From: Nocardia mikamii NBRC 108933
Lineage (GTDB): Bacteria > Actinomycetota > Actinomycetes > Mycobacteriales > Mycobacteriaceae
Length of the DNA: 64,000 nt
Assembly: GCF_001613505.1 (NCBI RefSeq)
Contig: NZ_BDCM01000022.1
Coordinates: 1-64,000 of the forward strand
Direction: 5' to 3'
Numbering within the stretch: position 1 is the first letter of the stretch; each line of letters opens with the position of its first letter. Under the pieces are notes generated by a model. The model saw nothing but the letters and a program-made list of their open reading frames with translations, made no database searches and was not told the DNA's origin. Shown piece by piece: positions 33,118 to 41,736 of this stretch. The position numbers and the translations under genes were made by a program.

Positions 33118-34335
33118 CTACGTGATGGCGCCGGCGGTCTTGAGCGCGATGATGCGATCCCAGTCCAACCCCAGCTCCAGCAGTACTTCCTCGGTGTGTG
33201 CCGCGAATTCCGGCCCGGGTCCGGTCTCGGGTGCGGTGAGATCGAATTGCACCGGGTTGGCGACCATTTCGAGGCTGCCGACCCGCACCAGGTAGTCGTT
33301 GGCGCGGATCTGCGGATCGGACCCGACCTGCAGGCTGTCCTGTACCGGCGCCCACGGCCCGGCCATGGTCGCCAGCTTCTCGGTCCATTCGGCCAGGGTG
33401 CGCTGTCGGATCGCCTCGCGCAGAATCGCCACGCCCGCTTCGGTATTGGCGGCGATCGACTCCGCGGTGGCGAAGCGCGGATCGCCGGCCAGCTCCGGGC
33501 GGTCGATATGGCGCATGACGTCGGCCCAGAACTTGGCGGGCTGCAACATGACCAAGGAGAGATAGCGGCCGTCGGCGGTTTCGTAGAGACCCGACAGCGG
33601 ATTGGTCGGCGCCCCGTGCGAACCGGGTGCGGGTGCGATCAACGGTTGCTGCAGATGTGCCGACAGCGCGATGGTGTGGCCCATGGACCACAGGCCGCTG
33701 CCCAGCAGCGAGACGTCGACCACCGACGGTTCGCCGGTCCGTTCGCGTTTCAGCAGCGCCGCCGCGATGCCGCCCGCGAGATTCGTTCCGGAGATGGTGT
33801 CGCCGAAGGCCGGACCGGGCGGGGAGATCAGTCCGTCCATTCCCTCCGGGGTGATGGTCGCGGCGACCGACCCCCGGCACCAGAAGGCGGTCATATCGAA
33901 GCCGCCCTTGGTCGATTCCTCGCCGCGCGGTCCCAGCGCGCTGCCGCGCGCGTAGACGATATCCGGCTTCACCTCGCGAATGTCGTCGACATCGATGCCG
34001 AATTTGGCACGCGCCTGCGGCAGGAAACTGGTGAGGAACACATCGGCCGTCTTCGCCAGCTCGTAGATCACCTCGCGCCCCTCGGGAACCGACATGTCCA
34101 GTCCGATACTGCGTTTGCCGCGATTGGCATGCTCGATATTGGGGTTGGGATCGCCCTCGACCTTCAACCGGCCGATCTGGCGCAACCCACGCTGCGGATC
34201 ACCGGTACGGGCGTGTTCCACCTTCACCACGTCCGCCCCCCATTCGGCCAGTACCGCGCCGGCGGAGGGGACGAACCCGTACATCGCGACCTCGAGGACG
34301 CGGATGCCGGCCAGAGGTTTGCCGCCGCCGCTCAT
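33118..34335 (-). CDS. CaiB/BaiF family III CoA-transferase
   Basis: This 405-residue protein has canonical order: PLAGIRVLEVAMYGFVPSAG, then ADVVKVEHARTGDP and NRGKRSIGLDM. The active-site aspartate region is TKGGFDMTAFWCRG and the C-terminal small domain is ETADGRYLSLVMLQP. It transfers CoA between carboxylates. The ATG shares one base with the stop of the aldehyde dehydrogenase (TGATG), so the two are translationally coupled. In context it may activate the acid formed by that dehydrogenase. Confidence 0.93.
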   Translation of the reverse strand: MSGGGKPLAGIRVLEVAMYGFVPSAGAVLAEWGADVVKVEHARTGDPQRGLRQIGRLKVEGDPNPNIEHANRGKRSIGLDMSVPEGREVIYELAKTADVFLTSFLPQARAKFGIDVDDIREVKPDIVYARGSALGPRGEESTKGGFDMTAFWCRGSVAATITPEGMDGLISPPGPAFGDTISGTNLAGGIAAALLKRERTGEPSVVDVSLLGSGLWSMGHTIALSAHLQQPLIAPAPGSHGAPTNPLSGLYETADGRYLSLVMLQPAKFWADVMRHIDRPELAGDPRFATAESIAANTEAGVAILREAIRQRTLAEWTEKLATMAGPWAPVQDSLQVGSDPQIRANDYLVRVGSLEMVANPVQFDLTAPETGPGPEFAAHTEEVLLELGLDWDRIIALKTAGAIT

Positions 34336-35813
34336 CAGGCCACCACCGCGGCGAAGGACTTCTGTTCGAGGAACTCCTCGATGCCGGCCACGCCCATCTC
34401 CCGGCCGATGCCCGACTGCTTGTAGCCGCCGAAGGGCACATCGGGGTGAAAGTAGTTGCCGCCGTTGATACTCATGGTTCCGGTGCGGATGCGCCGCGCC
34501 ACCGCCAGCGCCCGGTCCTCGTCGGCGGAGAACACGCCGCCCGAGAGGCCGTAGACGGAGTTGTTGGCGATGCGGACCGCGTCCTCGTCGTCGTCGAACG
34601 GGATCAGGGCCAGCACCGGCCCGAAGACCTCTTCCTGAGCGATCTCGCTGTCCGGATCGACTCCCGCGAGCAGGGTCGGGGTGTAGAAGTAGCCGGGGCC
34701 GACCTTCTCCCCGCCGCACACCAGTTTCGCACCGGCCTGCACCGCGCGCTGCACGAGGGCGTGCACCTTGTCGCGCTGACGTTCCGAAATCAACGGGCCC
34801 ATATAGTTTTTCGAGTCGCCCGGATCGCCGTAACTGACCTTGGACATGAATCCGGCGACCATCTCGGCCACCTCGTCGTGGCGGTCGCGTGGCACCAGCA
34901 TGCGCGTGGTGATGGCACAGCCCTGCCCGGCGTGGCTGCAGACGCTGAAGGCGCCGAACATCGCGGCGGTGCCGAAATCGGCGTCGTCGAGTACGACCAT
35001 CGCGGATTTGCCGCCCAGTTCCAGGAAGACCCGTTTGAGCGAATCGCCTGCCGCCGACATGATCTGGCGGCCGACCGCGGTGGATCCGGTGAAGCTGACG
35101 ACGTCGACATCACGATGGGTGGTCAGCGTCCTGCCCACCTCGATATCCGATCCGGACAGCACGTTCACCACGCCCGCGGGGATGTCGGTGTGCGCAGCGA
35201 TCACCTCGCCGAGCGCGAGTGTGGCCAGCGGAGTGTCGGGTGCGCCCTTGAGCACCACGGTGCAGCCGGCCGCCAGCGCCGGCGCCAGTTTCGCCAGCGC
35301 CAGCTGATGCGGATAGTTGTAGGCCGCGATGGCCGCGACCACCCCGGAGGCCTCGCGCTCGACCCAGCGGCGATGCATCCGGCCGCGGTCCTCCACCTCA
35401 CCGAGTTCCTCGGTGCGCGGATAGGTGCGAGTGAGACCGGCGAAGTAGTTCACGATTTCGAACGGCGTCTCGAGTTGATTGGCGTGGGTCATCATCCGGG
35501 TCGCGCCGACCTCGGCGATGGTCAGCTCGCGCAGGCCCTCGACGTCGGCGCGCAGTGCCGCGTAGAACTGCTCGAGGCAGTGCGCACGGAATTCCGTGTT
35601 CGTGGACCAGTCCGTGGTGTCGAAGGCCCGGCGCGCGGCCGCGATAGCCGCCTCGGTATCGGCGATGCTCGCCTCGGGCGCGTAACCGTAGACCTGTCCG
35701 GTGGCCGGGTTCAGGGAGGCGAAACTGCGCTCCCCCGCGACGAGTTCACCGTCGATCAGCATTCGTCTGGTGACGGCGCGCCCGTCACCGGCCGTCGCGT
35801 TGCCCTGTGGCAT
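34335..35813 (-). CDS. NAD(P)-dependent aldehyde dehydrogenase
   Basis: This 492-residue ALDH has the general-base glutamate in VFLELGGKSAMVV, the catalytic cysteine in HAGQGCAITTRM, and the cofactor motif SFTGSTAVGRQIM. It oxidises an aldehyde to a carboxylic acid. The ATG at 35813 follows GAGGAG; an in-frame ATG at 35831 is possible but lies next to operator sequence. It is the first gene of the leftward operon and is divergent from the TauD dioxygenase, with regulon operators between them. Confidence 0.93.
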   Translation of the reverse strand: MPQGNATAGDGRAVTRRMLIDGELVAGERSFASLNPATGQVYGYAPEASIADTEAAIAAARRAFDTTDWSTNTEFRAHCLEQFYAALRADVEGLRELTIAEVGATRMMTHANQLETPFEIVNYFAGLTRTYPRTEELGEVEDRGRMHRRWVEREASGVVAAIAAYNYPHQLALAKLAPALAAGCTVVLKGAPDTPLATLALGEVIAAHTDIPAGVVNVLSGSDIEVGRTLTTHRDVDVVSFTGSTAVGRQIMSAAGDSLKRVFLELGGKSAMVVLDDADFGTAAMFGAFSVCSHAGQGCAITTRMLVPRDRHDEVAEMVAGFMSKVSYGDPGDSKNYMGPLISERQRDKVHALVQRAVQAGAKLVCGGEKVGPGYFYTPTLLAGVDPDSEIAQEEVFGPVLALIPFDDDEDAVRIANNSVYGLSGGVFSADEDRALAVARRIRTGTMSINGGNYFHPDVPFGGYKQSGIGREMGVAGIEEFLEQKSFAAVVA

Positions 35814-35831
35814 CCCGTCTCCTCGTTTCAT

Positions 35832-35868
35832 GGAAATTCCATTCTCATCAATGGAGAATAATGTATCC
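35832..35868. promoter_or_regulatory. Two regulon-type inverted repeats upstream of the ALDH operon
   Basis: Read on the reverse strand, 35846-35832 is GAGAATGGAATTTCC, with the same ATTTCC right arm as the site at 50855. GAGAATAATGTATCC lies at 35854-35868 on the forward strand with a weaker right arm. Together they sit immediately upstream of the ALDH start and probably overlap its promoter. Confidence 0.5.
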
Positions 35869-35980
35869 GAGAGTGTTCGGCCCCAGCAATGGCCGAACGC
35901 GCCGAACCGGACGACTCGACCGCCTCGCCGATCCCGGAACGAGCACGAATCCAGGCAAACCTTGCGGAGAAACATCCCGC

Positions 35981-35995
35981 GAGAGTACGGTTCTC
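35981..35995. promoter_or_regulatory. Regulon operator, GAGAGTACGGTTCTC
   Basis: This symmetric copy has arms GAGAGT and GTTCTC, five of six positions pairing. It lies 22 bp before the GTG of the TauD dioxygenase at 36017, exactly the spacing seen at 6908-6922 for the amidohydrolase. Confidence 0.65.
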
Positions 35996-36016
35996 GTAAT
36001 CGGAAGGGAGATTCTT

Positions 36017-36823
36017 GTGGTTGAGACGACAGCGCTGAGCCCCACCATCGGAGTGGAGGTCACCGGGGTCGAGGATCTGCACGACGACACGGTGATCAGC
36101 CGGTGCCTCGAGGCCCTGAAGTGGCGCGGCGTCCTGGTGGTCCGCGGACTGCATCTCGACGACGAGGCACAGCTGGCGTTCTGCCGGCGCCTCGGCACCG
36201 TCCTCGCCCCCGGCGGCCGCGACATCTTCACCATCACACTGAATCCCGAGAAGAACCGCGCCGCGAAATATCTCGAGGGCACCTTCTTCTGGCATATCGA
36301 CGACACCACCAACGACGTGCCGGCCAAGGCGACCGTGCTCACCGCGCGGCACGTGGCGATGGAAGGCGGTGGCACCCAGTTCGCCAGCACCTACGCCGCC
36401 TACGAAGGACTGCCGGAAGCCGAACGCAAGCGCTACGACCCCCTGCGGGTGGTGCACAGCTTCGAGGCCTCCCAGCGGCTCGTGCACCCCGACCCGACCG
36501 CCGAGCAGGTCGCCGACTGGCGTCAATTGCCCACGCACGAAACATCATTGGTGTGGCAGCGCCGCGACGGGCGCCGGTCTCTGGTCATCGGCGCCACCGC
36601 CGACCACATCGTGGGCATGGATCCGGTCGAGAGCCGCAAACTCCTCGACGAACTGCTGGAATGGTCGACCCAGCCGCGGTTCTCCTACACCCACGACTGG
36701 TCGGTGGGCGATCTGGTGGTGTGGGACAACACCGGCATCCTGCACCGCGCCCTGCCCTACGACGCGACCTCCGAACGCGAACTGCACCGCACCACGATCG
36801 CCGGAGCCGAACCGTGGGCGTGA
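36017..36823 (+). CDS. TauD/TfdA-family Fe(II)/2-oxoglutarate dioxygenase
   Basis: This 268-residue protein has the iron-binding HxD motif in TFFWHIDDTTND (H93, D95), the distal histidine in TGILHRALPYD (about 245), and a double-stranded beta-helix core (GVLVVRGLHLDDEAQLAFCRRLGTV). It should hydroxylate a carbon next to a heteroatom or cleave an ether, using O2 and 2-oxoglutarate. The GTG start follows GGAAGGGAG. It begins a ten-gene rightward operon. Hydroxylation of the growth substrate or an early intermediate is the likely job. Confidence 0.92.
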   Translation: MVETTALSPTIGVEVTGVEDLHDDTVISRCLEALKWRGVLVVRGLHLDDEAQLAFCRRLGTVLAPGGRDIFTITLNPEKNRAAKYLEGTFFWHIDDTTNDVPAKATVLTARHVAMEGGGTQFASTYAAYEGLPEAERKRYDPLRVVHSFEASQRLVHPDPTAEQVADWRQLPTHETSLVWQRRDGRRSLVIGATADHIVGMDPVESRKLLDELLEWSTQPRFSYTHDWSVGDLVVWDNTGILHRALPYDATSERELHRTTIAGAEPWA

Positions 36824-37524
36824 GAACAGCGGTGGTCACCGGCGGAGGATCCGGAATCGGCCTGGCGGTGGCGAATCGGTTGCGCGCCGACGGTTTTCAG
36901 GTCGCCACCCTCGACATCGAACCCGGCGACTCCGAATTCGACCACGCCGCCGACGTCACCGACCGCGCCCAGATCGACGCCGCGCTCACCGCGATCCGCG
37001 AGCAGCTGGGCCCGGTGACGGTGCTGGTGAACTCCGCCGGTGCGGAGGGCTATCGCCGGTTCGCGAATCTGAGCTTCGAACAGTGGGAGCGCACCATCGC
37101 GGTGAACCTGCACGGCGTCTTCCACAGTATCCAGGCCGTCCTGCCCGATATGCGCGCCACGCAGTGGGGCCGGATCGTCAACATCTCCTCCTCCAGCACC
37201 CATTCCGGACAACCGTTCATGTCGCATTACGTCTCGGCGAAATCGGCGGTCAACGGGCTCACGAAATCGCTGGCACTGGAACTCGGCCCCGAAGGCATCA
37301 CCGTGAACGCGGTCCCACCCGGGTTCATCGATACCCCGATGCTGCGCAAGACCGAACAGGCGCAACTGCTCGGCGGAACGATCGACGACCACATCGCCCG
37401 CACCCCGGTCCGCCGGGTCGGCCGGCCCGAGGACATCGCCGCCGCCTGCGCGTTCCTGGTCTCCGAAGAGGCCGGCTACATCACCGGCCAGATCCTCGGT
37501 GTCAACGGCGGCCGCAACACGTAA
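36814..37524 (+). CDS. Short-chain dehydrogenase/reductase
   Basis: This 236-residue classical SDR has the NAD(P) motif TGGGSGIG (residues 9-16), NSAGAEG, the catalytic serine region NISSSSTHSG, YVSAKSA (Y-x3-K) and the end GYITGQILGVNGG. It interconverts a hydroxyl and a ketone. Two GTG codons compete: 36814 has GGAG at ideal distance, while 36820 overlaps the TauD stop as GTGA. The first is annotated. A hydroxylated product of TauD could be its substrate. Confidence 0.92.
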   Translation: MGVRTAVVTGGGSGIGLAVANRLRADGFQVATLDIEPGDSEFDHAADVTDRAQIDAALTAIREQLGPVTVLVNSAGAEGYRRFANLSFEQWERTIAVNLHGVFHSIQAVLPDMRATQWGRIVNISSSSTHSGQPFMSHYVSAKSAVNGLTKSLALELGPEGITVNAVPPGFIDTPMLRKTEQAQLLGGTIDDHIARTPVRRVGRPEDIAAACAFLVSEEAGYITGQILGVNGGRNT

Positions 37525-37570
37525 CCGGCGTGAAACGCGCCGTGGCACAACACAACCGAAAGGACCACCA

Positions 37571-38431
37571 GTGGGACGCGTGGAAGGCAAAGTCGCCCTC
37601 GTCACCGGTGCCGCACGAGGACAGGGCCGCAGTCATGCGGTGAAACTGGCGTCCGAGGGCGCCGACATCATCGCCGTCGACATCTGCCGGGACATCGAGA
37701 CCATCGGCTATGCGATGGCACGGCCGGAAGACCTCGAGGAAACCGAACGACTGGTGGAGAAGACCGGCCGCCGGATCGTCGCCGTCCAGGCCGACGTCCG
37801 CAATATCGCCGCACTGCGCGACGCGGTGAAACGCGGTGTCGGCGAACTGGGGCATCTGGATGTCGTGGTGGCCCAGGCCGGTATCGCCGGAATGAAGGGC
37901 GAACCGCAGTGGCAGGCCTGGACCGACGTCATCGACACCAACCTGATCGGCGTGATCAACACCGTGCACGCCGCACTGCCGTATCTGGACACCGGCGCCT
38001 CGATCATCGCCACCGGCTCGACCGCGGCGCTGATGGATGTGGCCAAGGTCGATCAGCCAGGTAAGGATCCCGGCGGCATCGCCTATATGGTCGCCAAGCG
38101 CGGACTGTCGATGTACATGCACGAGTTGGCGACTCATATCGCCGCGCGCAATATCCGCGCCAATGTCATCCACCCGACCAACTGCAATACGGACATGTTG
38201 CGGAGCGAGCCGATGTACCGCTCCTTCCGGCCCGACCTCGAGAAGCCGACCCTGCAGGACGCGCAGCCCGCCTTCCATGTGCAGCAGGCCATGCCGGTGC
38301 CGTGGATCGAACCGGAGGACACCAGCAACATGGTGCTGTTCCTGGCCTCCGACGAATCCCGCTACGTCACCGGCATGCAGATGCGGGTGGACGCCGGCGG
38401 CTATCTCAAGTGGTACGACTATCACATCTAA
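37571..38431 (+). CDS. Mycofactocin-coupled SDR oxidoreductase
   Basis: This is a 286-residue SDR with a GTG start after GAAAGGACCACCA. The N-terminus GRVEGKVALVTGAARGQGRS, followed by HAVKLASEGADIIAVDIC, is characteristic of mycofactocin-dependent SDRs. These hold NAD(H) tightly and pass electrons to the redox peptide mycofactocin. The catalytic pair is in GGIAYMVAKRG, and a distinctive insertion (DPGGIAYMV, NCNTDMLRSEPMYR) is present. No mycofactocin biosynthesis genes are in the window, so these must lie elsewhere in the genome. Confidence 0.92.
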   Translation: MGRVEGKVALVTGAARGQGRSHAVKLASEGADIIAVDICRDIETIGYAMARPEDLEETERLVEKTGRRIVAVQADVRNIAALRDAVKRGVGELGHLDVVVAQAGIAGMKGEPQWQAWTDVIDTNLIGVINTVHAALPYLDTGASIIATGSTAALMDVAKVDQPGKDPGGIAYMVAKRGLSMYMHELATHIAARNIRANVIHPTNCNTDMLRSEPMYRSFRPDLEKPTLQDAQPAFHVQQAMPVPWIEPEDTSNMVLFLASDESRYVTGMQMRVDAGGYLKWYDYHI

Positions 38432-38442
38432 GGGGAGAAACC

Positions 38443-38634
38443 GTGAAGGTGCGCGTAGATCCGGAACGCTGCCAGGGACACACCCTGTGCGCCATGGTCG
38501 CTCCGAAATCGTTCGTACTCAGTGAAATCGACGGCCACTCCTCGGCGGTCAGCGAGGACGTACCCCCCGACCAGGAGGAACAGGTCCGCGAGGCCGCCCA
38601 GTCGTGCCCGGAACGAGCGATCACCATCACCTGA
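38443..38634 (+). CDS. 3Fe-4S-type ferredoxin (P450 redox partner)
   Basis: This 63-residue protein has C10-x2-H13-x2-C16 (ERCQGHTLCAMVAP) and C55 in QSCPERAI. Histidine replaces the second cysteine, as in actinobacterial ferredoxins that serve P450s. It lies 11 bp after the SDR and 11 bp before the P450 and surely delivers electrons to it. No ferredoxin reductase gene is nearby. Confidence 0.93.
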   Translation: MKVRVDPERCQGHTLCAMVAPKSFVLSEIDGHSSAVSEDVPPDQEEQVREAAQSCPERAITIT

Positions 38635-38645
38635 GAGGAACGGCC

Positions 38646-40022
38646 GTGACCGCCGAGAACATCACCGCGGCCGGACCGGCGGACGACGAGCGGAAACAAC
38701 CGCGATACTCGTTCGACCGGTACGCCCCGGAATATCGCGACAATTTCCTGTCCATCACCCAGGACATGCAGCAGCACTGCCCGATCGCCTGGTCGGATAC
38801 CCACGGCGGCCACTGGGTCGCCGCCGGCAATCGCGAGGTCTTCGAGCTCGCCCGCTGCCCTCATGTGTCCAACGATCACGACCCCGCCGGGGAACGCCGT
38901 GGCTACCAAGGGATTTCGATCCCGAAACCGCCACGCGCCGCCGCCATCCGGGGCGGAATCCTGGAGATGGACGAGCCCGAGCATCGCGAACTGCGATCGG
39001 CGCTCAATCCGTATCTGTCCCCGGCGGCGGTCAACCGCTGGATTCCGTTCATCGACGAGGTCGTGCGGGCGGCGATCGACGAGAAGATCGAATCGGGCCA
39101 TATCGATTTCGTCGACGATCTGGCCAATATCGTTCCCGCCGTTCTCACGTTGGCGATGCTCGGCATCCCGCTGAAGAAATGGACGGTCTACAACGAACCG
39201 GTTCATGCCGCGGTCTACACCCCGCCCGATTCCCCGGATATCGAGCGGATCACCGCGATGCACCGGGAAATGGGCCTGGATCTGCTCAACAACCTGATCG
39301 AGGTCAAGGAGAATCCGCGGCCGGGCATGATCGACGCGGTGGTGCGGGCGAAGGTCAACGGCACCCAGCTGCCCGATCTCGAGATGCTCGGCATGCTGGC
39401 GCTGATCATCGGCGGCGGTTTCGACACCACCACCGCGCTCACCGCGCATTCACTGGAATGGTTGTCGGAGCATCCGGATCAGCGCGCAATTCTCAGCACC
39501 GAACGCGAGACCCTGCTCGATTCGGCCACCGAGGAATTCCTGCGGTACTACACGCCGGCCCCCGGTGACGGCCGCACCATCGCCGAGGACTGCGAGGTGG
39601 TCGGCACGCGGTTCGCCGAGGGCGATCGGCTCTGGCTGTCGTGGGCGATGGCCAACCGGGATCCGTCGATCTTCGAAGATCCCAACGAGATCATTCTCGA
39701 TCGGCACCGCAACCGGCACTACAGTTTCGGGCTCGGCATCCATCGCTGCATCGGCTCGAATCTGGCCCGCACGGTGTTCAAGCGGATGCTGCTGGCGGTG
39801 CTGGACCGGATGCCGGACTACCGCTGCGACCCCGAAACCGCGGTGCACTACGACACCATCGCGGTCATCCAGGGCATGCGGCATCTGCCGGCGACCTTCA
39901 CTCCCGGCCCGCGCCTGGGCGAGGGACTTCACGCGACGCTGGAGAAGTTGCAGGCGATCTGCGACGAGCAGCAGCTCGCGGCGCCGGTGACCGCCCGCAA
40001 GGAACAGGCCGACATCCACTGA
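38646..40022 (+). CDS. Cytochrome P450
   Basis: This is a 458-residue soluble bacterial P450 with the I-helix GGGFDTTTAL (about 257-266), the ExxR in TEEFLRYY, and the heme loop YSFGLGIHRCIGSNLAR with the cysteine ligand at about 368. The acid-alcohol pair of the I-helix appears as D-T. It hydroxylates an aliphatic or alicyclic carbon using electrons from the ferredoxin just upstream. The C-terminal 25 residues after the core are extra. The family number cannot be given without alignment. Confidence 0.95.
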   Translation: MTAENITAAGPADDERKQPRYSFDRYAPEYRDNFLSITQDMQQHCPIAWSDTHGGHWVAAGNREVFELARCPHVSNDHDPAGERRGYQGISIPKPPRAAAIRGGILEMDEPEHRELRSALNPYLSPAAVNRWIPFIDEVVRAAIDEKIESGHIDFVDDLANIVPAVLTLAMLGIPLKKWTVYNEPVHAAVYTPPDSPDIERITAMHREMGLDLLNNLIEVKENPRPGMIDAVVRAKVNGTQLPDLEMLGMLALIIGGGFDTTTALTAHSLEWLSEHPDQRAILSTERETLLDSATEEFLRYYTPAPGDGRTIAEDCEVVGTRFAEGDRLWLSWAMANRDPSIFEDPNEIILDRHRNRHYSFGLGIHRCIGSNLARTVFKRMLLAVLDRMPDYRCDPETAVHYDTIAVIQGMRHLPATFTPGPRLGEGLHATLEKLQAICDEQQLAAPVTARKEQADIH

Positions 40023-40074
40023 TCCGCGCGCACAACCGAATTCGCAGATCGCACCGACAAGCAGGAGGCGTGAG

Positions 40075-41736
40075 GTGACCACCGCGTCCGGGCGGCCGCT
40101 ACCGCAGCTCACCGCGCAGAACGAATTCTTCTGGACCGCCGGCGCCGACGATCGGCTGCGCATCCAGCAGTGCCGGACCTGCGCCGAGCTGATCCACCCG
40201 CCGCAGCCGGTGTGCCGCTATTGCCGCGGCACCGATATGGGTGTGCGTGAGGTCTCCGGGGAGGCGACGCTCATCGGATTCACGCACAACCAGCGGTTCG
40301 GATTGCCCGGGTTGCCGCCGCCGTACGTGGTCGGTCAGGTCGCATTGGTCGAGGATCCGCGAATTCGCCTGACCACCACCGTCATCGGCTGCGCCGCCGA
40401 CGATCTGGTGCTGGGCATGCGGATGGAAGTCGTGTTCGAACCGCACGAGGACGTGTGGCTTCCCCTGTTCCGGCCCACGGCCGAGCAGCCGGAACCGGCG
40501 CCGCTGCCCGCCGACGACATCGACCCGGACCGCTTCGCCGAGCACGTCCGGCCCCGCGTCCGCACGGCCAAATTCGAGGATCGGGTGGCGCTGACCGGCA
40601 TCGGGATCTCCGATATCGGGCGGCGGCTGATGGCGCCACCGCTGGCATTGACCGTGCAGGCATGCGAGCGTGCCGTCGCCGATGCCGGACTCACCATGGC
40701 CGATATCGACGGGCTCTCCACGTACCCGGGCGGGGGGAATCTGGGCGGATTCGGTGAGGGCGGGGTGACCGCGCTCGAATCGGCGCTGGGATTGCGGCCG
40801 ACCTGGTACAACGGCGGCATCGAAACCTTCGGTCCCGGTGGCTCGGTGATCGCGGCGATGCTGGCCGTCGCGGGCGGGCTGGCACGGCACGTACTGTGCT
40901 TCCGGACGGTATGGGAGGCCACCTACAACGAGCTGATCCGGACCGGCTCGGCGACACCGCTGGGCAGTGGTCGCACCACCAGCTGGCAACTGCCGTTCGG
41001 CGCGACCTCGGCGGCGCACACCCTCGCCCAGAACGCGCAACGCCACTTCCATCGCTACGGCACGACCAAGGAGACGCTGGGCTGGATCGCGCTGAACCAG
41101 CGCGCCAACGCCGCCCTGAATCCCACCGCGGTGTACCGGGATCCGCTCACGATGGAGGATTATCTGTCGGCGCGGCCGGTGACCAGTCCGTTCGGCCTCT
41201 ACGACTGCGACGTACCGTGTGACGGCGCGGTGGCGGTGCTCGTCTCGGCCGTCGAGACAGCCGCCGACCTGGCCAAACCACCCGTATACGTGGAAGCCAT
41301 CGGCACCCAGATCCTCGAGCGGGTGGAATGGGATCAGAGCACCCTCACCCACGAGCCGCAGGTGCTCGGTCAGTCGGCACATCTGTGGTCGCGCACCGAT
41401 TTCCGCCCCGAGAACGTCGACGTCGCCGAACTCTACGACGGCTTCAGCTTCAACTGCCTGTCCTGGATCGAGGCGCTGGGATTCTGCAAGATCGGCGAGG
41501 CCAAGGACTTCCTCGACGGCGGGAAGAACATTGCGCGAGACGGCATTCTGCCGCTGAACACGCACGGCGGGCAGCTCTCGCACGGGCGCACCCACGGCAT
41601 GGGCCTGATCCACGAGGCGGTCGCCCAGCTGCGCGGTGAATGCGGGCCGCGGCAGGTCCCCGGCGCGCGGGTGGCGGTCACGAGCAGTGGTGGGTTGACT
41701 CCGAGCGGCGTGCTGCTGCTGCGGAGCGAGCGATGA
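40075..41736 (+). CDS. DUF35 (zinc-ribbon/OB-fold) fused to Ltp2-like thiolase-fold aldolase
   Basis: In this 553-residue fusion, residues 1-150 are a DUF35 unit with a four-cysteine zinc ribbon (C33, C36, C47, C50; QQCRTCAELIHPPQPVCRYC) and an OB fold. Residues from about 165 are a thiolase-like domain (RVALTGIGISDIGRRL). The thiolase nucleophile is missing: the equivalent place reads NGGIETFGPGGS, and the end has THGGQLSHGRTHGMG. This fits Ltp2-type retro-aldolases, which need a DUF35 partner to cleave a tertiary hydroxyacyl-CoA. AGGAGG precedes the GTG. Confidence 0.85.
   Translation: MTTASGRPLPQLTAQNEFFWTAGADDRLRIQQCRTCAELIHPPQPVCRYCRGTDMGVREVSGEATLIGFTHNQRFGLPGLPPPYVVGQVALVEDPRIRLTTTVIGCAADDLVLGMRMEVVFEPHEDVWLPLFRPTAEQPEPAPLPADDIDPDRFAEHVRPRVRTAKFEDRVALTGIGISDIGRRLMAPPLALTVQACERAVADAGLTMADIDGLSTYPGGGNLGGFGEGGVTALESALGLRPTWYNGGIETFGPGGSVIAAMLAVAGGLARHVLCFRTVWEATYNELIRTGSATPLGSGRTTSWQLPFGATSAAHTLAQNAQRHFHRYGTTKETLGWIALNQRANAALNPTAVYRDPLTMEDYLSARPVTSPFGLYDCDVPCDGAVAVLVSAVETAADLAKPPVYVEAIGTQILERVEWDQSTLTHEPQVLGQSAHLWSRTDFRPENVDVAELYDGFSFNCLSWIEALGFCKIGEAKDFLDGGKNIARDGILPLNTHGGQLSHGRTHGMGLIHEAVAQLRGECGPRQVPGARVAVTSSGGLTPSGVLLLRSER

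Noticed and set aside
32116-34425. 769-codon forward frame
   Set aside because: It is the shadow of the OB-fold, CaiB and ALDH genes on the reverse strand, with Gln/Arg/Asp-biased composition and no motifs.
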